From positions 3,580,501 to 3,644,500 of the forward strand of contig NZ_SGXG01000001.1 of NCBI RefSeq assembly GCF_004216715.1: a stretch of DNA of 64,000 nucleotides, given 5' to 3'. The notes under the pieces are model-generated. The model made no database searches, was not told the DNA's origin, and saw nothing but the letters and a program-made list of their open reading frames with translations. The stretch's first letter is position 1. Every line of letters starts with the position of its first letter. This stretch comes from Cecembia calidifontis. Its GTDB lineage: Bacteria > Bacteroidota > Bacteroidia > Cytophagales > Cyclobacteriaceae. A program made the position numbers and the translations under genes. Shown here piece after piece: positions 50,583 through 59,991 of the stretch.

Positions 50583-52559
50583 TTATTCAAATTTTTGCTG
50601 GGCATTAACTATAAGAGAATTGGTCGGATCCATGAACCTAAGGTAAAAAGCAAAGCCTCCGAAATTATTTTCTGCTTTTACCAGCACCTTGTTCCAACCT
50701 TTTTTGAGTGTGACCTCTACCCTGTCCTGATCCGGGGCAGCTATGCGCATAAGGTCAAAAAAGCGATACACTTCCTCATCGTTGATAAATACTTTGGCAG
50801 CATCATCGCTTCCAACAAACATGATAACCTGCTGATCTAAAGGGGAAAAGACATAAGTCAACCCATAAATGACAATGAACTCTGTCGGTTCAAAATATTG
50901 CCTCAGCCGCATATCGTAGCCGGATTTGCCATCATTGACCCTAAACCACGCTAATTGATCGCCATAATAGCCTGGATAAGTGGTATCCAGGTGGATTTCT
51001 TTTTCGGGGAAATAGGCAGAATCCAGTCCAGGCCTTTCATAATCATGCACCCTAAGGTTGGGAAAAGGTCCAATCAGGTACCAATCAGTAATAAAATTGC
51101 GTTTGGGTGTCAAAAGTACAGCGTCCAAACCAAAACTTCCCCCCTCCATGAAACGAAAATCCAATACTATTTCTTTTTGGCTATTGGGTTTGGCTTCACC
51201 TAAATAGATTTTGTCTTGAGCTTGGAGCCTTGTTCCCAAAGCTTCTAATTCCATCAACCTTTTTCCGTTTAGACCTATCTCCGTTGTTCCAAATTCAGGA
51301 GCTTTGGAATAATAAATCTCAATCTCGTAAGCAGCCTCTTCGAGTTGATCTAATATGATCGAAAAAGATGCCCCGTCTTTGCCTTTAACAATTAGCTGCT
51401 CATTTCCGATCCAGTCCGGACCATTTTGGGTCATGTCCCTTATTTCGAAATCAAGGTCAGTTCTAACCTTGAAAGCGTTAGGAGCTATTACTCCTGAGGA
51501 GATTGGTCTTTTTAATACCATTCTTTGTCCAGGAACTCCAATGGAATTGAATTTTTGATGAGGCTCTGTCTGGTACCAAAAAGCAGTAGTGCTCAGATCG
51601 ACCACTTCCTCGTTTCCGTGGCCATGTTCAAATGTGACTTTGATGGAATTTTTAAATGGTATGGCATCGGGTATATGGTGCCTGTAGGCCGTTACCCTAC
51701 CAGTTTCTGGATCGAGGAAGGTCAGACCATGATAGCCCGCAGCAAAAGGTCCATTTTGAAAATACCAGCCTGCTGTAAAGTAATCTTCCATTCCAGTTCC
51801 GTAAACGGACGGTTTTGCTTCACCATCCACAAAAATCATCTCATCACCCTCCAGGTAAAAAAGCCTCCCGTCATATGGTTGTCCGTTAAAATTCAAACCA
51901 GCAAAAAATCCTTTCCCCAAAGCATCCAAAGCGACATAATTTTCAGTGCTTTCTGTTCGGACATCTCTTTTCCATTGGGCATGAAAATAGGGTATTTCTT
52001 TTGGAAGGCTATTTTTTTCCAATTCATAATAATTGATCTGGTAATAAAAAGCATAAACCTCTTCCCTACCCTGATTTTCAATTTCAATGACAGCTCCATT
52101 CTTAAAAGGCATAGGGAAATAGGAATAATATCCCCCGCTGGACATGCCCACATATTTAGGTAAATGATGCTGATACTGAAAAGGACTTCCAAAAAAATCT
52201 CCTAAAGGTACTTCCACGGAAGGATTTTCCTCTCCATCCCAGTACATCCGGATCAGGATCGTCCTTAGATAATCTGGATCCCTGCTGTCCACTGTCACCC
52301 AGATCCGGGCGATCATTCCTTCCCCCTTAATATTGGCAATATGGACCTTTTCTCCCGGCTTGATGGGAATCCGGTCATTATTGCCCCCGGTGGTATCATG
52401 GCTTGACAGTTGTATCATTTTACCTGCCTGTATCAAAGGGGAAGGTTGGGTAAACAACAACATGATAGGATCAGACGGGATAGATGATTGGCATGCATTA
52501 CCCATAAGCAAAATGCCCAGAATTAAACAGAGAAATATGGATTTGGAGTGGTATTTCAT
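50583..52559 (-). CDS. DUF2961 / GH172-family glycoside hydrolase, lipoprotein
   Basis: 658 aa. Lipoprotein signal with cleavage before Cys in MGNACQSS (about 23). The GH172 domain (about 45-380) has SSHDTTGGNNDR, GEGMIARIWVT, EVPLGDFFG and YGTGMEDYFTAGW with a candidate catalytic Glu. A C-terminal extension (about 480-658) contains a PA14- or beta-sandwich-like part (VFINDEEVYRF, GWNKVLVKAEN). Characterised GH172 enzymes act on alpha-D-fructofuranosyl or alpha-D-arabinofuranosyl linkages. Start overlaps the stop of the preceding gene by 4 bp. Confidence 0.88.
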   Translation of the reverse strand: MKYHSKSIFLCLILGILLMGNACQSSIPSDPIMLLFTQPSPLIQAGKMIQLSSHDTTGGNNDRIPIKPGEKVHIANIKGEGMIARIWVTVDSRDPDYLRTILIRMYWDGEENPSVEVPLGDFFGSPFQYQHHLPKYVGMSSGGYYSYFPMPFKNGAVIEIENQGREEVYAFYYQINYYELEKNSLPKEIPYFHAQWKRDVRTESTENYVALDALGKGFFAGLNFNGQPYDGRLFYLEGDEMIFVDGEAKPSVYGTGMEDYFTAGWYFQNGPFAAGYHGLTFLDPETGRVTAYRHHIPDAIPFKNSIKVTFEHGHGNEEVVDLSTTAFWYQTEPHQKFNSIGVPGQRMVLKRPISSGVIAPNAFKVRTDLDFEIRDMTQNGPDWIGNEQLIVKGKDGASFSIILDQLEEAAYEIEIYYSKAPEFGTTEIGLNGKRLMELEALGTRLQAQDKIYLGEAKPNSQKEIVLDFRFMEGGSFGLDAVLLTPKRNFITDWYLIGPFPNLRVHDYERPGLDSAYFPEKEIHLDTTYPGYYGDQLAWFRVNDGKSGYDMRLRQYFEPTEFIVIYGLTYVFSPLDQQVIMFVGSDDAAKVFINDEEVYRFFDLMRIAAPDQDRVEVTLKKGWNKVLVKAENNFGGFAFYLRFMDPTNSLIVNAQQKFE

Positions 52560-55237
52560 CTTTTATCTTTATCCATCAGCATTCTATTGATAATCCCTGC
52601 CCAGATATAGGTCTTGTGATATCCGGCCCAATCCTCATCCGGACTGTAAAACTCCCAGAGATTATGGTTTTGTTTCAATTGGGAAATCATTACTGCAGCA
52701 ATATTATCCGTGAGTTCGGCTGCTTCCTGATGATAACCGTAATCCTTTAGCCCTTTGAATATAAGGTAATTCCACTCCACCCATACCGGGCCGTTCCAAT
52801 ATCCCTTATCATTATAAAAAGGATCTGCTGCGGATAAGGATGGGATACCAAACTTTCTCCAGAATTGATCCTTATCTGTTAACTTTTGTACCAAACGCCT
52901 TGCTTTAGCATCATCTGCTACACCTGCCCAAAGTGGCAAAAAACCGATGATTTCATCCCTTTTTAAGTCATTTTCAGTTTTGAAAGTGAAACTGTTATCC
53001 GCTTTATTGACATTGTAATAAAACCCGTTCTTTTCGTCCCAAAATACCTGATTGATAAGCGCAGCCCTTTTTTCATGATCTTTGCGCCAATAGGCAGCTT
53101 CTTCTTGTAAGCCTAGTGTTAAAGCCATATTTTCCAAAGCTTTGGCCTCCATAACCATCATGCAGTTCAAGTCAATCGACTCAAAATTGGATGGCCAACC
53201 CACCTCATCCCAAACAGCAACCAAGGCATCCCTCACGGATTCCAAAATGGCATGTCCCCCCCACTCCAAAAGACCATCCCCATCAGCATCCCTTTCACTG
53301 ATATAGAAATTGTAGAATTTTTTGCTAGAAGCATACATTTCCTTCAGAAACTCCCTATCCTGAGTAATTTTAAAGATCTCCCAATTCAACCAAGAGTACC
53401 AGGGTGCAGAAGAAGTCAACTGACCATTGTATTCAATTATCTCATCCAGGTAAGAGCCTGTCCGGTAATTGATGTAGCCATTGTCATACTGCCTATCGGA
53501 AAATACCCTTTGGGAATTCATGGCTGATTCTGGATCAAGAAAAGCATAGGCCAGCATGGTAATGCTCTCATGGAAAACTTGACCACCATGCCCCCAGCCC
53601 CAGGTGGGTTCCCGGGAAAACACATAATAGTTGTAGGGACTTCTGCCTTCAGGGGGATACATGACTTGCCGCATCATGTTCCATGCACTTTTATAGAGCA
53701 AAAGCACCTCTTCATTCCTTGATGATAAGGAAGGTACATTTGCAAACAATTCTTTATTGTAGTTCCAATAGGGCTCAAAATCAAGTGTTAATAAATTTTG
53801 AACTTCATTCAATAGGTTAATTGACTTATGATCAATTGAATCAATCCTTCTTCCGATTCTTACCTTTTTGCTATTTTTTGAACTTAGGTCAAACGGAAGA
53901 ATCGTAGCAATCACCCTGGCATGATCAGATGAAATAGACATGTCATGATTATTAAGCCAGGAATTGAAGTCTGCTTTGGGAAAGGTGAAAACCTCTTCAG
54001 AATGTACCCCTATAAAATCACCTACAGGTAAAATTATGTAACCATAATACCCTTCAAATGAATCAAATTTATCTTCAAAGCTTTCGCTTTGAACCTCGGT
54101 CAATAATTCGTAAAATCCATTTTCAGGATAAGTCCTTTTATAAATTTTGTAGGATTTGGAACCTGGCAATGCCTGCCAGGAAATTTGAATGCCATCGGAA
54201 GTGGTCTTGCTTTTGATACCCTTTACGAATTGAAAGTTCTTTTCTTTTTTAGCATTAAAATCAATCCGTTGATTGGGAAGCGGAGACTCCATCCGAAGCT
54301 GATCCCCAATGCTACGGTTCAAATTATAATAGATAAGTGATAAACTTTTTAGGGAAACTTGTTTTGGAAAATTCCCAAGTTCCAACCTGAACAAACCCGC
54401 AAAATCAATACTGGGAACAGGACTGCCCCAAATGGGTGAATTTTCTGTTAAAATAAACCTTGGGTCATTGGGAGAACTTACCATAATTCTTGCATCAGCG
54501 CCGTTTTCCAACAACCTTTCCCCCTTATCATAGGCTCTTCCAAAAATCTGATGGGAGCTTTTTCGGTTTAAGTCAAAGCCAAAAGAAGGCCGCGCCATTT
54601 CTCCGTCAAATGAGGAAAATGATCCCCAATGTCCAATTTTCTCTGAGAAAAACCAGGTGTTTTGAAGGCTGTCTTCATAGGGAATTCCTTGGTTTAAAGA
54701 CCAGGAATCTGGATACTTTTCATGCAAAAATTGAATAGCCTTATCCCCGTGTTTGTCCACTTCCCTGAATGTCCTGTATGGATTAGAGACAAAAGGGATC
54801 ATTTCCACGGCAACAGCATTCTGGGTATGGTTGATGAATTCCAATTCCTGAATGGCAATCTTGGAAGAATAAACCAGGAATATCCCTTTTACCTCAATTC
54901 CTTCCTTTGGAAAACAAGAAAAGGAAACCATATCCGGATAGCTTTCATGGATTTGAGGGGCATGAAAATAATCTTTCACATTTTGGATCAATTCCCCGTC
55001 AATTCTAAACACCAAACCTAATGTTCCACCTTTTTGGGAATGAAATAAGAGTGGGTTTTCTGGATCATCATAAAAGAATTCATATCCCTGGTCTATTAAA
55101 AACTCAGACCTCTCCATGGCGGCTGCATGGGTGGTATAGATGGGAGCCTTACTGCCCCATGGAATTTTCTGATCCGGGTCTTTATTTCCACAGCTGGAAA
55201 TAAGTAGAAAAAAGGCCAGGAGTTTGACTAATTTCAT
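52556..55237 (-). CDS. GH63/trehalase-like glycoside hydrolase, lipoprotein
   Basis: 893 aa, first gene of the operon. Lipoprotein signal with Cys in LLISSCGNK (about 16). The N-terminal half is a beta-rich domain with an FN3-like segment (ISWQALPGSKSYKIYKR, about 350-400). The C-terminal (alpha/alpha)6 barrel (about 500-893) is of the GH63/GH37/MGH1 type: EPTWGWGHGGQVFHES, DADGDGLLEWGG, DLNCMMVMEAKALENMA and GYWNGPVWVEWNYLIFKGL. It would be a surface exo-glycosidase; the sugar is unknown. Four-base overlap with the GH172 gene indicates co-translation. Confidence 0.85.
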   Translation of the reverse strand: MKLVKLLAFFLLISSCGNKDPDQKIPWGSKAPIYTTHAAAMERSEFLIDQGYEFFYDDPENPLLFHSQKGGTLGLVFRIDGELIQNVKDYFHAPQIHESYPDMVSFSCFPKEGIEVKGIFLVYSSKIAIQELEFINHTQNAVAVEMIPFVSNPYRTFREVDKHGDKAIQFLHEKYPDSWSLNQGIPYEDSLQNTWFFSEKIGHWGSFSSFDGEMARPSFGFDLNRKSSHQIFGRAYDKGERLLENGADARIMVSSPNDPRFILTENSPIWGSPVPSIDFAGLFRLELGNFPKQVSLKSLSLIYYNLNRSIGDQLRMESPLPNQRIDFNAKKEKNFQFVKGIKSKTTSDGIQISWQALPGSKSYKIYKRTYPENGFYELLTEVQSESFEDKFDSFEGYYGYIILPVGDFIGVHSEEVFTFPKADFNSWLNNHDMSISSDHARVIATILPFDLSSKNSKKVRIGRRIDSIDHKSINLLNEVQNLLTLDFEPYWNYNKELFANVPSLSSRNEEVLLLYKSAWNMMRQVMYPPEGRSPYNYYVFSREPTWGWGHGGQVFHESITMLAYAFLDPESAMNSQRVFSDRQYDNGYINYRTGSYLDEIIEYNGQLTSSAPWYSWLNWEIFKITQDREFLKEMYASSKKFYNFYISERDADGDGLLEWGGHAILESVRDALVAVWDEVGWPSNFESIDLNCMMVMEAKALENMALTLGLQEEAAYWRKDHEKRAALINQVFWDEKNGFYYNVNKADNSFTFKTENDLKRDEIIGFLPLWAGVADDAKARRLVQKLTDKDQFWRKFGIPSLSAADPFYNDKGYWNGPVWVEWNYLIFKGLKDYGYHQEAAELTDNIAAVMISQLKQNHNLWEFYSPDEDWAGYHKTYIWAGIINRMLMDKDKR

Positions 55238-55359
55238 GTGCTATTTTGGGTTTTCGCTTCATAAAAATTAAATAAAAAGAACGTAAAAACCAATTCTTGA
55301 AAAAGACCGGTAAAGATTTCAGAAATTGATTAGTTTCGGGAAGACAAACAGAAAACAGG

Positions 55360-55863
55360 ATGATTACTATTACCCAGGCCAATTTATCAGACTTAAAAAA
55401 AGTTAGGGAAATTGCCCTTGTTACCTGGCCTAAAACATTCGGCAATATCCTTACACAGGAGCAGATAGCATACATGTTGGACTGGATGTATAGTCCCAAA
55501 GCCCTGGAGCAACAGGTTCTTGAAAAAAATCATGTGTTTTTACTGGCATCTGAGGGGAATAATAGCCTGGGGTTTTGCTCCTATGAACTGCATGCCAAAA
55601 GTCCTTCAAAAACCAAAATCCATAAGATCTACATACTTCCTGAGGCACAGGGAAAAGGGGTAGGAAAAAAACTTATTCAGGAAGTTGCCCGAATCGCAAA
55701 GAAAAATGGGGATACCCACTTATTTCTGAACGTGAACAAGTACAATCAATCTGCAATTGACTTCTATTCAAAAATGGGTTTCTATGAAGATTTCCGCGAA
55801 GTAATAGACATAGGCAAGGGATTTGTAATGGATGATGTGGTGATGGAAATGAAAATTATCTAA
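55360..55863 (+). CDS. GNAT-family N-acetyltransferase
   Basis: 167 aa. Motif A of the GNAT fold is IYILPEAQGKGVGKKLIQE (about 87-105), with the QGKGVG acetyl-CoA loop. Motif B region NVNKYNQSAIDFYSKMGF follows. The acceptor is unknown. Its end overlaps the convergent peptidase gene by 4 bp. A one-mismatch -7 box (TAGTTTCG at 55331-55338) lies upstream. Confidence 0.88.
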   Translation: MITITQANLSDLKKVREIALVTWPKTFGNILTQEQIAYMLDWMYSPKALEQQVLEKNHVFLLASEGNNSLGFCSYELHAKSPSKTKIHKIYILPEAQGKGVGKKLIQEVARIAKKNGDTHLFLNVNKYNQSAIDFYSKMGFYEDFREVIDIGKGFVMDDVVMEMKII

Positions 55864-58148
55864 TTCCACCCGTTGTAATGCAGCAGCGGCTCTTTGCCCA
55901 ACAAATGTTGGATAAAATAATCCCAGCGCTTTTTGGTAAAATAATCTCCATTGGTCCGTCCAAAGCTGTGGTTTCTGCTTGGCCATATGAATAGGTCAAA
56001 ATCCTTTCCTGCATTGACAAGAGCTTCTGCAAATTTATAAGTGGCAGAAGGGTTTACATTTTCATCTATGGCACCATGGGCCAACAACAGTCTTCCTTTG
56101 AGATTGGCCGCATTTGTAACATTGGATTGATCATGGTAAAATCCTCCTACAGGATAGCCCATATACATTTCAGGCCACCAGGCTTTTTCCATACGGTGGT
56201 CATGGTCACCTGCTGAGGCTACGCCCACTTTGTAAAAATCCGGATGCAAAAGCATGGCCCTGGCTGCATCATAACCTCCTGCTGAATGACCAAAAATTCC
56301 TACCCTATCGATATCCAAAAATGATACCTTTTCAGCTAATTCCCTGATGGCCAAAACATGGTCTGTAGTACCATCTCCCAGATTCTTGTAAGAGAAATTT
56401 TGGAAGACTTTTCCCCTACCCGCTGTTCCCAGACCATCCACAGTAACTACCACAAATCCCAATTCAGCAAAAGATTGTTGCAGGCCCATAACAGCAGCTT
56501 TGAAAGTTTTTGGGGTAATAGCGGTATGAGGCCCGGTATAGGTGTAGTCTATGACAGGATACCTTTTTCCCGGGTCAAAATCAGCTGGTAGAAAATAAAC
56601 ACCGTGGATTTCTGTTTTTCCATCTTTAGCCCTGGCCGAAAATGGCCTGGGAAATTGATAGCCTCTTCGGGTAAGATTGGAAATATCTGCCCTGGAAATC
56701 TCCATGATGACTTTTCCCGTTTCTAATTCCCTCAACACAGAGGAGGTGGGTTGGTCCACTTTTGACAAGTTGTCCACGAAAAAATACCTTTCCTTGGAAA
56801 ATTGAATGTCATGGAAGGCATCCTCAGGTGTCAAAAGCGTCATTTCTGTACCATTCAATTTGATTTTATACAAATGCGGATAGTATGGGTTTCTTCCTTT
56901 TTCCCTTCCTGTAGCCTCAAAATAGAGCCAATCTTGTTTTTCATCCCAATGGTGAATTTTAGTCACCACAAAATTACCCGATGTCAATTGACGGAGTAAG
57001 TTACCGCTGCTCCTATCAATCAGGTACAAGTGTTTATAGCCGGATTTTTCTGATGAAATGATAAACCTGTCCTTTCCAATCTCCAGAAAAAGTTGGGTAT
57101 TTTCGACAAATGTGTCAGATCGATCAGTAAACAGACTTTTAAAAGAACCATCAATTGCATTGATTTCTATAAAGTCCATCTGTTTGTAACCTCTTTGGAA
57201 AACCATCCCTTCGAGCTTATTACTATTTCCATTCCATCTGAAATTCAAACCCATGAAATGAGGGGCCTTAAGCGCTTGAATGACCGTTTCCTTTTTATTT
57301 TCGATATCAAAGATTACCGGTAAATAATAAACCACCGTAGTATCACCTGGTGAGCCTCTATAATAAGAGAGCAATTCCGGCCTGAATTTTTCATCCTGGC
57401 TGAAATCCAAGAGATACATTTTCTCAGCAAGGCGAAAGTCCACAATTTGGGTAAATAGCTTTTTTGAATCGGGAGACCAAGACACAAAGAACCTTTCCAA
57501 CCTGTTTCCCACCTCACCTTTGATCAGATCACTCCAGCCATAACTACTTGCATATTCAAAATCCCTTTTACCGTGATGACTTAATTGTTCCACTTTTCCT
57601 GTTTCCAGATTTTCCAGGTAAAGGTTGAAATCTTTGGTGAAAGCTCTCCATTTTCCATCAGGAGAAATCCCATTAGGGTTTTCTTGTTTCTGTTCCACTG
57701 ATGGTTTCAACGTATTGTTTTCTTTATCATAAACCCAGTTTTTATTGTCCCAGGTAAAGCTGATTCGGGATGCTGAATGAAATTTGAGCCCATGGATGGG
57801 AAGGTCCCTGTCATTGATGTCGAGGATACTAACTTCACCCATCAAGGCTGCAAGGCTCCTATGGTCAAAGGCCTCCCCTGTCACTTGTTTGGATACATCT
57901 GTATAAAAAAACTTTTTTCCATCTTGGGTATATGTCTGATGCCAAAATGCATTTTGCCCTTCCACCCAATTGGGAACAACTTCCAGATGAAAAATTTCTT
58001 TCTGAATATTGTCGCTTAAGAAGTAGGCAGCATTTCGGTAGACATCTTCACTAACTTGCTGGGCATAAACCCCTTGAGCCATTAAAAAACTATAGACAAT
58101 AAGTAGCCCTTTCTGAATTTTTTTGGTGAAAGCGTGCATTTTATCCAT
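55860..58148 (-). CDS. S9-family prolyl oligopeptidase / dipeptidyl peptidase IV-like
   Basis: 762 aa with signal peptide (about 10-29, GVYAQ). The N-terminal beta-propeller of the DPP-IV type (about 60-490) includes WSPDSKKLFTQ and EFRPELLSYYR-like blades. The C-terminal alpha/beta hydrolase has the nucleophile in GHSAGGYDAA, Asp in HGAIDENV and His in RNHSFGR. It removes dipeptides from exported or dietary peptides in the periplasm or at the surface. It is a single gene and convergent with the GNAT gene. A second ATG lies three codons in. Confidence 0.92.
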   Translation of the reverse strand: MDKMHAFTKKIQKGLLIVYSFLMAQGVYAQQVSEDVYRNAAYFLSDNIQKEIFHLEVVPNWVEGQNAFWHQTYTQDGKKFFYTDVSKQVTGEAFDHRSLAALMGEVSILDINDRDLPIHGLKFHSASRISFTWDNKNWVYDKENNTLKPSVEQKQENPNGISPDGKWRAFTKDFNLYLENLETGKVEQLSHHGKRDFEYASSYGWSDLIKGEVGNRLERFFVSWSPDSKKLFTQIVDFRLAEKMYLLDFSQDEKFRPELLSYYRGSPGDTTVVYYLPVIFDIENKKETVIQALKAPHFMGLNFRWNGNSNKLEGMVFQRGYKQMDFIEINAIDGSFKSLFTDRSDTFVENTQLFLEIGKDRFIISSEKSGYKHLYLIDRSSGNLLRQLTSGNFVVTKIHHWDEKQDWLYFEATGREKGRNPYYPHLYKIKLNGTEMTLLTPEDAFHDIQFSKERYFFVDNLSKVDQPTSSVLRELETGKVIMEISRADISNLTRRGYQFPRPFSARAKDGKTEIHGVYFLPADFDPGKRYPVIDYTYTGPHTAITPKTFKAAVMGLQQSFAELGFVVVTVDGLGTAGRGKVFQNFSYKNLGDGTTDHVLAIRELAEKVSFLDIDRVGIFGHSAGGYDAARAMLLHPDFYKVGVASAGDHDHRMEKAWWPEMYMGYPVGGFYHDQSNVTNAANLKGRLLLAHGAIDENVNPSATYKFAEALVNAGKDFDLFIWPSRNHSFGRTNGDYFTKKRWDYFIQHLLGKEPLLHYNGWN

Positions 58149-58260
58149 TTCTTATCCGATTAATCTGCATGATATTAGACAATTATCCTTTAATTTTAAT
58201 CCCATCTTGTTTGAATGGGAAATAGGCTATTTCAACTGAATTTTTACCAAATCGAAGAAT

Positions 58261-59043
58261 ATGAAGCAATTTGATCCCAACCATATCCCTGGGATTTACA
58301 ATTGGTGCGACAGGTGGTGTGAACGCTGCCACATGACTTCCAGGTGTTACCTTTATGCGCAGGAGCAGGAAGACAGGGCCATCATGGAAAGTGACATGGA
58401 TGAAGATGAAAAGATGGAAAAAATGAGGGAGAAAATGATGGAAACCTTGGAAATGCTCAATGAAGCAGCAGAGGAATTTGAAATGGAATTAAATGATATG
58501 GAGGAGGAAAATGAAGAAGAACAAGAGGAGACCATGCATGAGCATCAGATTACACAAATCAAAATAGAAATCCATCCCTTATCAGACCTAAGTGAAGCAT
58601 ACATGGATGCCTGTATGGCCTGGATCAAAAGCAAAAGACAGGATCCGATCATTGGACCAATGCTCCTAGGAAATTTACCTGAAGGAATCCGTAATGAGAT
58701 AGATATTGAAAAATTAGAAAAAGTCATCAAACACCTGGAGTCCGTTCAATGGTACCAGACCATGATTCCTGTCAAATGCAGAAGTGCCCTGAATTATCTT
58801 GCCGACAAATCTTTTTGGGATGATTATCCGGTAGAGGAACGTGGCTACAATGGAACGGCTAAAGTAGCATTGATCTGCATCCAGAACAGTATCAATGCCT
58901 GGCAGGGAATTCTCTTTTGGTCTAATGAGGAAGAAGAATTTATCCTTCCTATATTGGATAAATTGGTGCAAATAAAGCAAATGCTGGAAGAAGAATTTCC
59001 GGATGCCTATAAATTTATCAGGCCGGGATTTGATAAAAATTAG
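58261..59043 (+). CDS. Hypothetical protein with N-terminal four-cysteine cluster
   Basis: 260 aa, family not recognised. Residues 16-29 hold a compact cysteine array C-x3-C-x2-C-x5-C (CDRWCERCHMTSRC), suited to bind zinc or an Fe-S cluster. Residues about 38-95 are a very acidic, Met-rich helix (EEDEKMEKMREKMME-like), probably a coiled coil. The remaining 160 residues look globular and helical. No signal peptide. It precedes the RES-Xre pair but has its own upstream region and 55 bp between them. Confidence 0.65.
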   Translation: MKQFDPNHIPGIYNWCDRWCERCHMTSRCYLYAQEQEDRAIMESDMDEDEKMEKMREKMMETLEMLNEAAEEFEMELNDMEEENEEEQEETMHEHQITQIKIEIHPLSDLSEAYMDACMAWIKSKRQDPIIGPMLLGNLPEGIRNEIDIEKLEKVIKHLESVQWYQTMIPVKCRSALNYLADKSFWDDYPVEERGYNGTAKVALICIQNSINAWQGILFWSNEEEEFILPILDKLVQIKQMLEEEFPDAYKFIRPGFDKN

Positions 59044-59050
59044 AAAGAAA

Positions 59051-59081
59051 TTTGAAAATCAAGCGAAAAAAATTAAATTTG
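59051..59081 (+). promoter_or_regulatory. Promoter of the RES-Xre toxin-antitoxin operon
   Basis: TTTG (59051-59054), exactly 19 bp, then TAAATTTG (59074-59081): a complete match to the Bacteroidota TTTG-N19-TAnnTTTG promoter. The leader would be about 10 nt. Confidence 0.78.
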
Positions 59082-59100
59082 ATTAAATAATTTATCAAAT
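59077..59100. promoter_or_regulatory. Candidate antitoxin operator
   Basis: ATTTGAT and ATCAAAT are perfect 7-bp inverted repeats with a 10-bp spacer. They overlap the -7 box and the antitoxin start codon, the usual place for an autoregulatory TA operator. Confidence 0.6.
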
Positions 59101-59533
59101 GAGAAATTACTCCGAAATGATTGATACACTGACCAAGGATAAGTTCAAAAATATAATGGAGGAGCCTATGGATATCTATATAGTAGCCAATCAGGGACTT
59201 GCTGCCTCTTATTTATCCAAATTCAAGGATGCATTTTCATTGGGTTTATCCCAGATAGCGTCCATCCTTTCCACTTCAGAGCCCACCTTGTACAGAAGAA
59301 TCAAAGAAAACAAATCCCTCCCTAAGCAAGAAGCCATCAAATTATTGGAAGCTACGGATATGTTTTTTTATGGTGAGGAGGTAATAGGAAGCAGGGAAAA
59401 TTTCTTCAAATGGATGGAATTGCCAAATACGGCTTTAGGGGGGCTTACCCCCATGGAAGTGATCAGCTATCCTGAGGGCATTTCCAAAGTCAGGGATTTA
59501 TTGCATAGAATAGAATACGGCGTGTACAGTTAA
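59099..59533 (+). CDS. Xre/MbcA/ParS-type antitoxin of a RES-Xre toxin-antitoxin system
   Basis: 144 aa. The N-terminal helical DNA-binding region (about 40-75) contains LGLSQIASILSTSEPTLYRRIKENKSL. The C-terminal toxin-binding domain has GSRENFFKWMELPNTALGGLTPMEVI (about 99-122). It should neutralise the RES toxin and repress the operon. Its stop codon shares one base with the toxin ATG (TAATG), coupling translation. Confidence 0.92.
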   Translation: MRNYSEMIDTLTKDKFKNIMEEPMDIYIVANQGLAASYLSKFKDAFSLGLSQIASILSTSEPTLYRRIKENKSLPKQEAIKLLEATDMFFYGEEVIGSRENFFKWMELPNTALGGLTPMEVISYPEGISKVRDLLHRIEYGVYS

Positions 59534-59991
59534 TGGAGGTTTTTCGACTGACAAAATCCATATATGCCAGGGACCTGAGCGGTACAGGGGCTGCAATGGC
59601 GGGAGGAAGATGGAATAAAAAAGGAAGGGCTGTGGTATATACCTCAGAAAATACAGCCCTGGCTTTGCTTGAAATCGTGGTTAATATACCACCTATGTTC
59701 CAACCGGACCTACAGCTAATTACTTTAGAAATACCGGAAGACAAAATCCAAATCATCGATAAAGCACAATTACCGGACAATTGGTACCACTACCCAAGTC
59801 CCAGAAGCCTAAAAGAGCTGGCAGAGCCATTTTTTAAAAACTTGGAAATTCTTGGAATCAAAGTTCCTAGTTCCATCGTGCACAACCAATATAACCTGAT
59901 TCTAAATCCTCAAAGCCCCTACTTCAAGGAGGTCAAGATAATTGCCCAAACTCCCTTTATTTTTGATCCCCGTCTTTATCGATCGGTTTAA
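59533..59991 (+). CDS. RES-domain toxin (NAD+-degrading)
   Basis: 152 aa. The RES residues are visible: Arg26 in GGRWNKKG, Tyr36 in VVYTS, Glu47 in ALLEIV, and the C-terminal SSIVHNQYNLILNP with the conserved Ser. Characterised RES toxins degrade NAD+ and stop growth. The frame is intact. The 3' end overlaps the convergent trmB gene by 35 bp. Confidence 0.93.
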   Translation: MEVFRLTKSIYARDLSGTGAAMAGGRWNKKGRAVVYTSENTALALLEIVVNIPPMFQPDLQLITLEIPEDKIQIIDKAQLPDNWYHYPSPRSLKELAEPFFKNLEILGIKVPSSIVHNQYNLILNPQSPYFKEVKIIAQTPFIFDPRLYRSV

